Assembly (NCBI RefSeq): GCF_004337985.1 | Contig: NC_043744.1 | Coordinates: forward strand, 2,950,408-3,014,407 | DNA length: 64,000 nucleotides | From: Pyricularia pennisetigena | Taxonomy: Eukaryota > Ascomycota > Sordariomycetes > Magnaporthales > Pyriculariaceae | Reading direction: 5' to 3' | Shown: positions 33,513 to 45,193 of the stretch, one piece after another | How the letters are laid out: every line of letters starts with the position of its first letter | How positions within the stretch are numbered: position 1 is the first letter of the stretch | Translations under genes and position numbers: made by a program | The notes under the pieces: model-generated | Databases searched by the model: none | Told to the model about the DNA's origin: nothing | What the model saw: only the letters and a program-made list of their open reading frames with translations

Positions 33513-36500
33513 CAACTTTCGTCTGGGGCATATGCCTTGTCGTCCCTTTGATTAGCTTTGGCATGCCGGGGAACCACATCGCAGCACAGTTCCTCCCATG
33601 CTAGCCATGCAATGCAGCCAACCTGCCATACTGGACAAGTTCCGTTTGGTGACTGTCAAGGAGCCGGATCCGGCTTGATCCTTTTCTCAAGGGGATCAGA
33701 CGAGGCACGACATGGGCAGCGAAGGCAGCATGCCTATGCTGGAGTCTCTTGGACATTGGTTCTGCTCCATCCAGTTCCGAAGGTTGGCCTTGGTACCTGG
33801 GATGCCCAAACACATACATGCTGCCGCCTAGTTAGTCATGCTGGTACATCCATTAGGGGACCGTGAGGACTGTGCGCTTGGGCTTTGTTTTCGGGACGGA
33901 CGACTCCGCTAGCATCGCGATCGGTTCGCTCGGTTATTCTAGACTAGAGACGGCGACGTTGGTCCAAGATGAAGAAGCCCCCCGCTTGTCTCATCAAGGG
34001 GGTTGTTGAACAGATGCATGCTTGACGTGCGCAAGTGTGAATGGGCCTAGCTAGCCCAAGCGTGAGATTCATATGAGCACTTGAAGTTAATGCCTACCTA
34101 GGTTCCCACATCAACGACGGCACAGGCTGCAGGAAAAATCGGTCTTCTGATCCCCATAAACCACTTTTTGGCTTTCCTATTGCCGCCGATTATCTCTATA
34201 GTCGACCGGACAATCTTTTCAACTGAACATTAGTTAGTCTAGAGAGAGTCGAGATGACCCAGAGCAGGCGGCGAATGCAAACATTCCATCTCCAAAAAAG
34301 CAAAGACGAGAGACCGTTGTTAGTCTTCAAGCTAACCTAATATCTCCTTAGCTTCCTGCAGCTCAACGGAGATGGCGCCAGCAACTGGTACGCATGGTTA
34401 TTTCGGTGCTTAAACAAGCTCACAGCACCTTATGGTTGCTTTAATTCAAGCCTGAATTTGTCTGCAGGTTTGAAGAATGCAATATCCAGGAGGCTCGCCG
34501 AGATATTTTGAGTATGGTCAAGGTATGAGCGTTTGAAAAAAAAGCCGCAGGATGCCGAACCAGACATTGCCGAGCAAGCTTTCGAGTATATGCTTTGGTC
34601 GTCGGGCGGCGGCTCAGAGCTTTTCATGCGCCGGGAAATGAGCAGCACGGCTCTCCAACCAGCCATTCATTCTAGGCCTCGAGGCTTCATTTCGATATAA
34701 GAACGAGCACCTAGTTATCGGGTACCTGTCTCCGTAAGACAGCTAAGGCACAGTACCTTACCTAGCCCAGCAGAACACTAAGATCCGCGGTGCATGAGGG
34801 CTCCCAAGTGCTTAGCGCCAAGAATATAGGGCTGACTGAAGTCGTGAGCTGTTGAGCCCCAACGGTGCAGCTACAGGTTGCAACCAAAACGCAAATAGCA
34901 TTAGCAACAACTCCGAATTGGGTGTTGCATGTGTCGTGTACTTGCCAAGGTGAACGACTGCAGAGGTTGCCTAGCCTTGAGTTGACTCATGTTCTGAAAA
35001 CATCAGCCTCGGAATGGCGGCGAATCTGCGCATATCACTAACTGCATAACCCAACCCAATACGGCCTTTTCATGCCGGCGAGGTTATAAACATAGTGTCC
35101 ATCATAGGTTGTCGCCCTTTGGAAGATGCCCAGACATGGGGCTCACAAAAACGGCTGAATAAGATCTGAAGAACTGTAAACTTAGTGTACGTGACCTGTA
35201 CATGCTTCAGCTCAGCTGAGCAAAAGCTCCATCGCCATCTCAAGGTGCTACAATCCCTGGCAGGTTGCTGCATAGCTCAGATATAGGCCTTGGAGATATA
35301 AAAAGCTCAAAACATGACCTATATTGGGGGGCTGGCATGGGGAGGACCCAGCGCAGTCACCAAATAGCATTCTGCAGCTGGTGGCAAGATGATTCTGAGT
35401 GATGATTCATAGGGACAACTTGTTGGGTAACAGACAGACTGAGCTGTCGTCTTTTTGGGTGTTTGTCAAAGGTTTGTTGTGTCCGAATTCGCCTTTTCTA
35501 TAGTGCAAATCGCCCACGTGAGTAGTAAGAGACAAGTCTATTGTGTTCTAGTTGTCGGCTGCCCAATAGTTACCGTTTTCAGGACGCGATACCGATACCT
35601 ACTGTTGTAAAAGGCCAGAGAGGGCACATCATCTGGAAACCGTCGATGCAGATTATGACGGACTTTTGCGCGTGTGCAAGGACATAGTGCAGCATTCATG
35701 ACAAGGTGCAACTCGCATGCAGACCAACGATCAGCAAAGACGGTTATGATGCAGTATTCGTGTCATAGGTATGAGGGTGGGTGGATGAGGCTGACCTCGT
35801 GCTCCATCAACCCAGGAGAAGAGTTCAACCGAACGATTTTACTTTTATCAATGGCCTTAGAGCTGCTGCGCACAGAGTCGATATCTCGAACACCACATCT
35901 TGCTCGACGCCAAAAGAATCGCTGCAGGTAGAGGGTGCTGATGCCAGTTTGATGCGCGGGCGCTAAGTTGGCCCAGAAGACCAGATGAAAGGAAGCAAAG
36001 GTGAACGATCGCTGTAGGCGTGAAGTGAGCTGCCTTGGCTAGCAGATTCAACCGAGTAATTTCCCGTGGTTCGTTGACTGGCCACCCAATCCCAGAGATC
36101 GGTGGGCAGCTGTGGTCAGACAGTACGGAGAAATTATCATGCTGCGCGTCGTACGGTTAATGTTATGCTTCTGTTCCCCAAACATTTGTGATTGCGTTAG
36201 GTATCGGTTGTTTCTGTGCTGGCTGATTACTGAGCGAGACCACATAATGTGCTTTGACGCGTGGGCAGCGCAAACGATGTTGCTTTCGCCATCCGCCGAG
36301 GTGCAATTGGTGGCAGAGCCAAGTGGATCGGCAACCATGAAAAGAGGAAGATGCGCCTACCTAGCTAGGTATCTACCTACCTATTTACCTTATCTACCTC
36401 ACACAAGGCAGGAGCATGCAACAATGGGTCCACTTGGGTGTCTTACTTGTTCCCTTGTTCCACCGCGATCTTTTTCTTTCTTTTTTTTTCTTTTTCTCTT

Positions 36501-38349
36501 TCTCATGGCATCCCTTTCGTTCGAAATGGTCACCTCGATATTATGAACTGACCTAAAACACTAATGCTGCCCACCTACCAATCATCAAGTTCGTGAGGCC
36601 ATCGATCTTGGCCCAGCTTCAGCGCATATTCCTAGTGTGAGTGATACGCTGTCGGCAAAGGCGCTATCGACTTCAAGACCTGAGGCTTCACAGCTGCTGA
36701 AGCAATAGCATGACTGCCTCAAAAGGAAACAATACTGACTATATTACCCCCAGAAAAAAATACCTGTCGAGCCCAGCCGTGCCAATCCGCGTTTCACCCT
36801 CTTCCCACCGTCTTGTTCCAATGGAGGAAAACCGCTAAACTAACATGATGCTCGCTTCCAACAATCGGCTAGGCACTAGATAGCACTTTCAAAAGACACA
36901 TAAAACTATTATCGGCTTCATGGGCTTCTCCATGGAACACGCATGAGGTATGAGACCCCTGAAGAGTCGTATAATAACATGCGAATTATTAGAAGGGTGT
37001 GGACCTTGGGTAGGTTGCTCTTTTTCTCCAGGAAAACCACAGAGGAGACCTCCACTGGAACCGAATCCGATGATCCCGCCGCGACGGCGCTTACTACTCG
37101 ATTATTCGATGTGCGTCTTACAGAGTTTGATATGTCTTTTTTATCTTTTCATATGAGATTTGGATTTAGGGCCACACAGTCATCCGTCGTTCTTTGCAAA
37201 CTTGAAAAGAGCCGCATGCATCTGAGACGAGATGGATCCCAGCCCCTGATCCAATCTGTGGATGCCCATAGACCTTGAGTGTCTTGGCGATATTGAAGAA
37301 TTGTTTTAGTACAAACACTCAGCGCAGAAATTGACACAATGATGTCGAGTTCTTTGGCCAGGTAGGATTATGCTAACCAAACATTACTGTCTCCAGCAAT
37401 TCGTAACCATGTTACTTGTAGAGAAGACATATCAAGCCTCGCCTCGGTCCTCGGCACCCCGCAAATTCCCCGCGCGGCACATCGCACTTTACCCTTTACA
37501 GCCAGCCCCTTCGGGGACGTTTGCGGGGAACATAGAAACTTGCTCGTCTTCGGTGAAGGAGAAACAAAAGTCGGAGAAAGTATCCAATCGTATTATTCAT
37601 TTTAGGTAGTCAGCCATGTCGCAGAACATGTTGATGGGAATTGAGTGGATTGCGAATACTGTCCCGCCTCTTACGATTCGTAGCAATACTCTACTGTAGA
37701 TAGATGACATCCATGGCCCGCTTTACTTAACGCAAAGCTAGGTTACTGTGGGCAATTCTCTGAAGGAGTAAAGCTTCTCGAGCGGAGTCGGGATCCCATT
37801 GTTGCCCCGGACCAAATCCCATTAACCCCTGACTCAGTTATTTGTGAGCCTCCAACGGTGCCGCCACCACAAACCGTCCCATTGTCTTTACAGCTATCTT
37901 TTCTCGCCCTTTTTGTTCGCGGTTACCAGAATGGAACCGCATCAAAGTTACTCTATATAGCCTTTTTCACAGTCTCATTCTCTTCCCACTTCGTACAGAT
38001 CCTTCAAAGCCTCCGTCTCAAGACCCAGCACACACACCAGCCCAACTGGTTGCCTTCCTGGGATTAGCGTCCAGGGTTGCATGGGAAAGGAACACCCTTG
38101 GCTCTCAAATGCCCAGCTGAGGGGAAGCTCAGCTCCGTCTCCGTACCACAAAATATCTAGACGAAGCTCGCTCCAAGCCCCAGCCTCGAGACCGGAACGG
38201 ACTATATTGCTGATTCCTCCCCGCTGCTTATCCTACTGCAACCACCTCTGATCATACAAACAAGCACGACATCTGGCACAGCTTGCGTGGCAAACTAGCA
38301 AACTCTTTGCCGTACGCAGCCACAAAGTCACAATTGTAATTCGCCCAAA
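33513..38349. other. Gene-poor 4.8 kb region
   Basis: No convincing gene on either strand. The proximal part is the promoter region of the Egh16-like gene. Motif clusters of TACCTACC/GGTACC type lie at 34720-34765 and 36355-36402, and a T-rich tract at 36470-36505. ORFs of 60-145 codons here have erratic composition and no recognisable domain. The last 400 bp are C-rich and likely the leader of the CoA-ligase gene. Confidence 0.5.
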
Positions 38350-40183
38350 ATGACAATTAAATCACGGTGGGAGAAGGAGGTCCCCCAGTGCTCTCTGCAA
38401 CAATGGATCTTTGGATCGTCTCGTGGGCCCCTCGAGGGCGGTAAAGTCTTCATCGATGCCGATCGCCCGGACACTCACTACCTCACCATCACCGAGTTCA
38501 GATTGCTTGCCAAGCGTGTTGCTATAGGTCTTCAAGCAGCGGGTTTGAAGCCAGGGGATCGCGTGTTGGTCTATTCAGGAAACAGCATCTGGTTCCCGGC
38601 TGTCATGATAGGCATCCTCATGGCCGGTGGCGTCTTCACAGGTGCCAACCCCGGGTTCGTTGCCCGAGAGCTTGCGTACCAACTACGCGACAGCGGCGCT
38701 TCTTTCGTCTTTGCTGCCCCTGTGGTCCTGGACGTTGCACTCGAAGCTGCCGAGGAGGCAAAGATGAAGCCTTCGCAAATCTTCGTCTTCGACCCGGAAA
38801 TAAATGCCAAAGACGGGGAGCCTCAGTACGAACCTGACAGTGAGGGCACCGGCGCCCGTCACTGGGCCGAGCTGCTCAAGGGCACACTCGCCAAGGCCGA
38901 CACGTGGGACTGGATCGAGCCGGCCAACCCTGCCGAAACGACCTGCTGCCTAAACTACAGCTCAGGAACGACGGGTGTGCCCAAAGGCGTCGAGATATCA
39001 CACGGTGCCTACGTCGCAAATGGCGAGGGCGTCACCTTTGTCATGAATCTCGATCCCGACCTGGCGGAGAACAAGAAGAGCCTGACCCATCTCTGCTTCC
39101 TGCCAATGTACCACGCCATGGCCCAGACCTACTTTGTTGCAAACTACCCACGCCGGCGTGATCCTTCCTACATAATGCCGTACTTTGACTTCGAAAAAAT
39201 GCTCCAGCACGTGCAGAACTACCGCATCAACGCCCTTTTTGTCGTCCCGCCCATCGTGGTGGCGTTGGCCAAGCACCCGCTTGCCCGCCAGTACGATCTA
39301 AGCTCCGTCGAGAATGTCGGCTGCGGCGCGGCCCCGCTCGGCCCCGAAGCCATCAAGGAGTGCGAAGAGCTTTGGCCTAGTGGTAACGTCAAGATCAGGC
39401 AGGGCTGGGGCATGACCGAGGTGACGTGCACGGCGCTCGGCTGGGACCCCAGAATCGAGGCATCCGAGACGACGGCTGTGGGCGAGCTGATGCCAAACTT
39501 TTATGCCAAGCTGGTTGAGACTGATGGCTCCGACAGACCTATCACTGAGGCCAACAAGAGGGGCGAACTGTGGGTATCGGGCCCAACAATGCTCAAGGGT
39601 TATTGGAAGAACCCCCAGGCAACCAATGCGACCATTGTATACGACAAGGAGGAGAACAGGCGGTACCTCCGAACGGGAGACATCGCATACGTCGAGCGGT
39701 ACGAGGCTGGCACGCCCTTCCATGTCGTCGACCGGCTCAAGGAGCTCATAAAGGTCAAAGGGAACCAGGTGGCGCCGGCCGAGCTTGAGTCCGTTCTTCT
39801 CCAGCGCTCCGACATCATTGATGTCGGCGTTGTCGGCGTCACAATCAAGGGCGAGGAGTACCCGCGTGCATACGTTGTCCTAGCCCCTGGGGCCAAGACC
39901 ACTAGCGAGGACATCATCAAGTGGATCGAGCCCAAAGTTGCCAAGTACAAACAATTGAAGGGCGGCGTGGCCATCATCGATGCCATTCCCAAAAATCCTG
40001 TAAGAGCCCAGCGCTCCCACTCCCCCACCATTCCTCACATTGGTTGTTCGTCTATCGTAAACATTCTGAAAGCGCACGCACTAAAATATGTTTCTATTGC
40101 AACTTCAGTCTGGCAAAATCCTCCGCAAGATCCTCCGCGAGCAGGCCAAAGCCGAGGTTGGAGACAAAGCCTCCAAGTTGTAG
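38350..40183 (+). CDS. Peroxisomal 4-coumarate-CoA ligase-like acyl-CoA synthetase
   Basis: Two exons, 38350-39999 and 40109-40183, give 574 aa in phase. It is an ANL-superfamily adenylating enzyme: AMP-binding P-loop YSSGTTGVPKG (about 203-213), GCGAAPLGPEA, QGWGMTEVT, YLRTGDIAYVE, DRLKELIKVKGNQVAPAELE, and the A10 motif PKNPSGKILRKILRE with the catalytic Lys near residue 555. The C-terminus is SKL, a canonical peroxisomal targeting signal type 1. It would activate an aromatic or fatty carboxylate as acyl-AMP and then acyl-CoA in peroxisomes, feeding beta-oxidation-like side-chain shortening. The 4CL-like label reflects the close match to plant and fungal 4CL motifs; the substrate is not determined. 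The intron falls between PKNP and SGK, so both catalytic Lys and PTS1 are on the 75-nt second exon. Confidence 0.92.
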
Positions 40184-41230
40184 TACTAAAAAAGCGCCTG
40201 GTGCCCCGATGCTCAGTCAGTCGTACTAGCAAAGTTATGGCTACCGCAGAGGGCCGTGGTCTGGCTGGCGAGCGCCATACCTGCGGATGAAGGCACTATA
40301 ATTGAGGGTTTCGGTGTAAGACTATCTAGATTTATGATGGAACATAACAGAAACCAAATATGCGATTGCGCGTCCGCGCACATGTGGTGTGTACTTGTGA
40401 TTTTGGGATATGCCTCGTCCTGAGTTGTCAAGACAAGCGCATGCGAATTTGACGTGAAAGAGTCTCTAGACGAAATGGCTCTGGTACTCGAATGATTCCG
40501 CTTACCCGAGGGAAAGAACAACTCAAGGCAAGCAGTCCAACTTAACCGGCCATCAGTAGCTTGTACGATATTCCTTGCAGGAAAGCCCTACGGTAAGAAA
40601 AATGCATCCAAAAGCTGTAACCAACCAGGCTGCCATAGGATGCGCAGAGCTATCCCGTCTGTGCCGAGGTAGCAGCTGCCAGCGACGCGAGCGGGTGTGG
40701 TGGGTTCGTCGCGGCTCGACTCAGGCAACCAAGCAAGAGCAGAGACTGGCACTAAGTGGATCAGACTGATTGACAGGTCTCCAGTGGCTCATCAAGGTTT
40801 GTCGATTTACAGCGAGATTTGATGGAGACAGCTATCGCTAATGAGTTTGGGTCTTATCGTGTGCTCCTACTACTTTCTATAACAGGCTAACTATCGCAGC
40901 GCGAACAGACGAGCTGGGCTGTTCAAGGCTGAATGCCAAGATATCACGACAACCTCCACACTCAATATACATAGCAGGTCTATTAAGAACTAGTAGACCG
41001 AGCACTAGCCTAGTCTAGAATCAAACTCAGTGGTTCTTTCTACTTCGTAACCAATCCAAGCAAATTTAAACAAAGTAGATACGGATATTAACACTTCCTA
41101 TCGCTAAACTCAAGTCCTCGTCCATAGAGACCCTCCCAGTCCCTTTCACTGCTCGTTCAGATCGCTTTTTATTTATTTATTTATTTTTTTTCATCTTCGG
41201 CAAGATCAGAAAGATAGATAGACGTGTCGA
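40184..41230. other. Intergenic, no gene recognised
   Basis: 3' flank of the CoA-ligase gene. The DNA becomes AT-richer around 40800-41110 and holds a T-rich (TTTA)n-like run near 41166-41190. No coding signal was seen. Confidence 0.5.
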
Positions 41231-41802
41231 TCAGTTTACCACCCTGGTCCCCACCGGTCCGTTGTCCGGGGTTTCCCGCAACGAAAGCACGAACCTTATA
41301 GCACTGCCCTCGACGGTCTCAATGACGATTTGACAGCGATTGAACCAGATGTTCGTTCGCGTTGGTTGGCAAGCCCCCTCGAATTCGCAAGGCCTCAATT
41401 TTACATTGCAACAAAGCGGCGATTTGACCAGAGACGGCACATCCCTTAAACCCGAGCAGCCCCTGTGGTGCGAAGTTCGAAGTCAGCATCCCCTGTCATT
41501 ACTGAAATGAATGCCCCCTCGATGTCGACCCGCTCTGGCAGCCCAAATCAAAACCCGATGAAACCACCCAAGTTCACGGGCTTGTGTGGGTGGTGGCGCG
41601 ATACAGTTAGAAGCAAAGTAAAGTTCCTGGTAGCCTTGCCACGCATCGTACCGTTACTGAAGTACCTACCGACAACAGCGCGTTGAAGGTCGTCTACAGA
41701 AGACATCCCTGTGGTTGAATGTCCAAGCTCTTCAACGGCGTTCCTATACTTTTCTTTGAGCTTTTGAGGTACTTGCTTGAGTAGTAGATTGATGTCAACC
41801 AC
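41231..41802 (-). CDS. Doubtful two-exon small gene
   Basis: Two protein-like open stretches on the minus strand flank an intron-like segment. The upstream one reads NLLLKQVPQKLKEKYRNAV and MSSVDDLQRAVVGRYFSNG, with donor-like GTAGGT/GTACTT/GTACGA sites near 41637-41673. The segment ends in a CTGAC branch and CACCACAG acceptor at about 41466. After it, the frame to 41231 reads LVKSPLCCNVKLRPCEFEGA and IVIETVEGSAIRFVLSLRE, with several Cys. A GTACTT donor joins the frames (exon 1 ends in codon AG|G). No in-frame ATG opens the upstream part (it begins GTG after a stop), so a further exon or the internal Met is needed. No family recognised. Confidence 0.25.
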
Positions 41803-43649
41803 GTGTCATCCATCAGATGAGTCAGGTTAAGAGAGATAATTCTAGGCATTGGACAAGAACCAATGACTTATTCTGCATGTTCAACAATTTCCCCTCCCTT
41901 CGCTGCAAATTTTTCGCTTTTTCCCCCCCCCCCTCTTTACAGTGGATGCCGGCATTGAGAGGGCAACAAAGTAGGTATTGTATTGTAGGATGCTAAATGG
42001 AAAAAGGAAGGCCAACATCCATGCCCCTCCATAATAAACTTTGCAACGTGGTATGGCCTAGAAACCCCCCGGCCTCTCCACGGGCCTTGATGGAACCGAG
42101 CAACTTGAGTCCGCTTTTCTCTGGAGCTAAGCTAGACAAGGACAAGCTCCTGACGCGCACTCGAACATCCCAGGCAAGTCGCGAGCCTGCACGCTAAAAG
42201 TTTCTTTCAAAAGGAATCTCTCCGCTGCAAGGGACCAAGGGTGCTGGACAGATGAAGCAAAATCGCCGGGTGGCGCGTTTTGTGTGCTTGAAAAATTTCG
42301 CACCTGGATTCTATACCGTGGTATTCCCAAGTTCTTCCGAGGCTGTGTTTCCCTTTGCGCCGTTTTTTTTTTTTTTTTTTTTTATGCAGGGCTGGCAGTC
42401 AACGCTTAGAATTAGAGTTCCATGATTCGTTCCCCCCATCCAGCCCACCGTCTTCTGGTTTGTTGATATCGAGCTAAGAAGTACCACTTGAACTGGAGTA
42501 CGTACTGAGGCCCTCCCTTGCCTATGGTAAACCTAAGGTGTGCTGGCTTAGCTTAGGTGCCCGAGGAGGTGGAGGTACCTTGCTCACCTGCCGGGGCTAC
42601 GTTACCGTGCCAGGCTACTGAGCCGCCTCGGTACCTAAAAAAAGGCGAATGGCTAGTCGATCTGCCTTTTTGACAGGTCGAAACTGTTTCGCCTCAACCT
42701 CTCTCATTACCAGACGCGAAGAAACACCAAAAGTTGGGAGAAAATATTCAACCCACGTACCTTCCCGGGTCGGTGTTCCATTAAACGCCATCTGCCAGCC
42801 ATCGCGACTTGAGCACAGGTTCGGTTGCCGATCCGTCCTGCAGGGCAGTTGGACAACTCGAGGGACAAATGTCAGCGCACACCACACATAATTTACAGTA
42901 CAGTTCTGTGCTTGGTACAGCACACCGGAATCGAGGTCCGTAGTAACAAGCCGAAGCCAAGCCAATCTCCCACGGCCCGCACACACCTACCGCCCTGGCC
43001 CTCCCAGACCCTTGGCAATCCAACCCAGTCTAAATTCTGGTGCTAGTCTAGTTCTGGGTATCTTTTTGTAGGTAAACTTGCACACCACCCTCGGAGCCTG
43101 TCCTTACCCACTTATCCACCTGCTCCGTACCTTGCCGTGCTTACACCCATTCCCACAAAACCCGTACGGTTTAGCTTCCTTTGGTATTTCGCTTCCCGCG
43201 CCTGGTATCCGCTGCATCACTTCATCGACGTGCATTGGAGATCCCTCGTTCTCTTATCCGCGTGTCGGTTCGCCTAGAAAGCATAGAAAATAATAGGGGG
43301 AGTCGCCTCCTGCAGCTACCCGAATTGCGACTAACGCCATCACGACCCCCACCCGTCAATTTGATTCATTCCATCACAAATCGGCTCTCTTCCCATAGCA
43401 GACAGAGACAAGACCGTCCCGGGCCTATCAGAAGACGTGCGAGACACGCACGCACACACACACACACACATACACACACACACACATACAGAATATCGAC
43501 CAATTACCTAGCCACGAAGCAACAGACAAGTCGCACCGAGAAATCGCTCTGATTAGGTCTTTTCGCTCGTTGGTTGATATAAGCACTCGGTTGCTTCAAC
43601 TGCATCGAATCACTTGTCGGGAGCAATCCGCCAATTGCCCTCTGGCAAG
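41803..43649. other. Upstream region of the G-alpha gene
   Basis: No gene was recognised. It holds a T run at about 42363-42383, ACCT/GGTACC motif clusters at 42535-42640, a C-rich segment 43080-43200, and a CA microsatellite at 43444-43490. The last about 500 bp are probably promoter and long leader of the G-alpha gene. Confidence 0.5.
43444..43490 (+). repeat. (CA)n microsatellite in the G-alpha leader region
   Basis: About 20 CA units with two interruptions lie about 160 nt upstream of the G-alpha ATG. They may be in the transcribed leader. The length is likely polymorphic. Confidence 0.9.
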
Positions 43650-45193
43650 ATGTGCTTCGGCAGCCGCAACGTCCACGATGAGGCGGGGGCTGCCCGCAGC
43701 AGGGAGCTCGACAAGGCCATCCGTGCCGACGAGAAGCGCTTGCAAAAGGAGGTCAAACTGCTGCTGTTGGGTATGTCGCCGAGCCATATTTGCATCTGGG
43801 GCCGTTGGCGAGGGCCGGCCTAGTTCAAATTGGAGATAGTCTGCTAACCAAGTTGTGTGATTTTGGGATACTGCAGGCGCCGGCGAATCAGGAAAATCGA
43901 CTGTCCTCAAGCAAATGAAGCTGATATATGCTCAAGGGTTCAGCAAGAATGAAAAGATCGAGTGGAAGCCTGTTGTGTTTCAAAATATTGTGCAGTCTTT
44001 CAGGCTTATCCATGATGCCATGCAAGAGTTGGACATTGAGTTCGAGAACAAGGAGAACGAGGCATGTGAAAACTCTGCAACTTTTTATTTTCACGACAGC
44101 CCGTCTCACGCACTCGACGTCTCGCCCGCACTCGCCCGCCCCCATCCCCCGGCCCTTGATCCGTCCGCCGTCACGAAACGCAGCACGGAGAACAAAGAGC
44201 TTGCAAGATTTGAAATATCCAACTAACATCCTTTCTGGCTATAGAGGAATATAAGCCTGATTATGGAAGAGCAAGAACTCGGCGCCCACGACGCGTTACC
44301 GATCGAGTTTCTAGACCCTATCAAAGCACTATGGGTAGATGCCGGTGTGAAGAAGGCGATTGCAAAGGGCAACGAGTTTGCGCTACATGACAACCTGGAC
44401 TAGTGAGTGCATTGTTCCCAACCTTTACCTTCGGCTGACCCAGCCTCGATTTCTCTTGCTCACCCCGACCGCCTACACAGTTTCTGTGACGACCTCGACC
44501 GTATCTGGGACAAGAGTTACGTTCCGACAGACCAAGATCTGCTCCGCTCAAGACTGAGGACAACTGGTATCACCGAGACCGTATTTGACTTGGGCCAGCT
44601 CACATACCGTATGTTTGACGTCGGTGGCCAAAGGTCGGAAAGGAAGAAGTGGATACATTGTTTCGAGAATGTCAACTGCCTTCTTTTCCTTGTCGCTATT
44701 TCAGGCTACGACCAGTGCCTAGTTGAGGACAAGGACGGAGTAAGTCTCAATAACGCGGGCGCAGTCCTTCCACAAAGCCCACCCTGGCAACACACCTGAT
44801 TTGCTCTGTGGAGCTCATGTCTAATGTCTACCCTTCCTGGCGCGATAGAACCAAATGAATGAAGCCTTGATGCTCTGGGAATCGATTGCAAACTCGCATT
44901 GGTTCACAAAATCGGCACTGATCTTGTTCCTCAACAAGATGGACCTGTTCAAGGAGAAAATCACAAAGAGTCCCATTACCGAATATGGGTTTACCGACTA
45001 TCACGGACCATCCGACGACTGGAAGCAGACGAGCAAGTACTTTATGGACAAGTTCAGGGCACTTAACCGTAACCCGGAGAAAGAGATATACGGGCACTTC
45101 ACAAACGCTACCGACACGAACCTGCTCAAGATCACTATGACGTCTGTACAGGACATGATCATACAACGCAACCTTAAGCAACTCATCTTGTGA
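43650..45193 (+). CDS. Heterotrimeric G-protein alpha subunit, GNA-2/MagC-type
   Basis: Five exons, 43650-43770, 43877-44061, 44245-44402, 44481-44739 and 44849-45193, give 355 aa in phase. GTPase motifs are all present: P-loop GAGESGKST (41-49), switch I RLRTTGITE (Arg179), switch II DVGGQRSERKKW (Gln205), NKMD (270-273) and NATDT. It would relay GPCR signals with a G-beta-gamma dimer at the plasma membrane. The N-terminus MCFGSRN lacks Gly2, so N-myristoylation is not expected; Cys2 could be palmitoylated. Start, lack of Gly2, 355-aa length and the end NLKQLIL match the GNA-2 group (group II) better than GNA-1 or GNA-3 groups. Intron 2 (44062-44244) uses a GC donor (GAG|GCATGT), as no GT donor keeps the frame. 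Which Magnaporthe MAG gene is the orthologue was not checked. Confidence 0.92.

Noticed and set aside
36112..36546. 144-codon plus-strand ORF
   Set aside because: It runs through low-complexity CTACCTACC and T/C-rich DNA and does not resemble a protein family.
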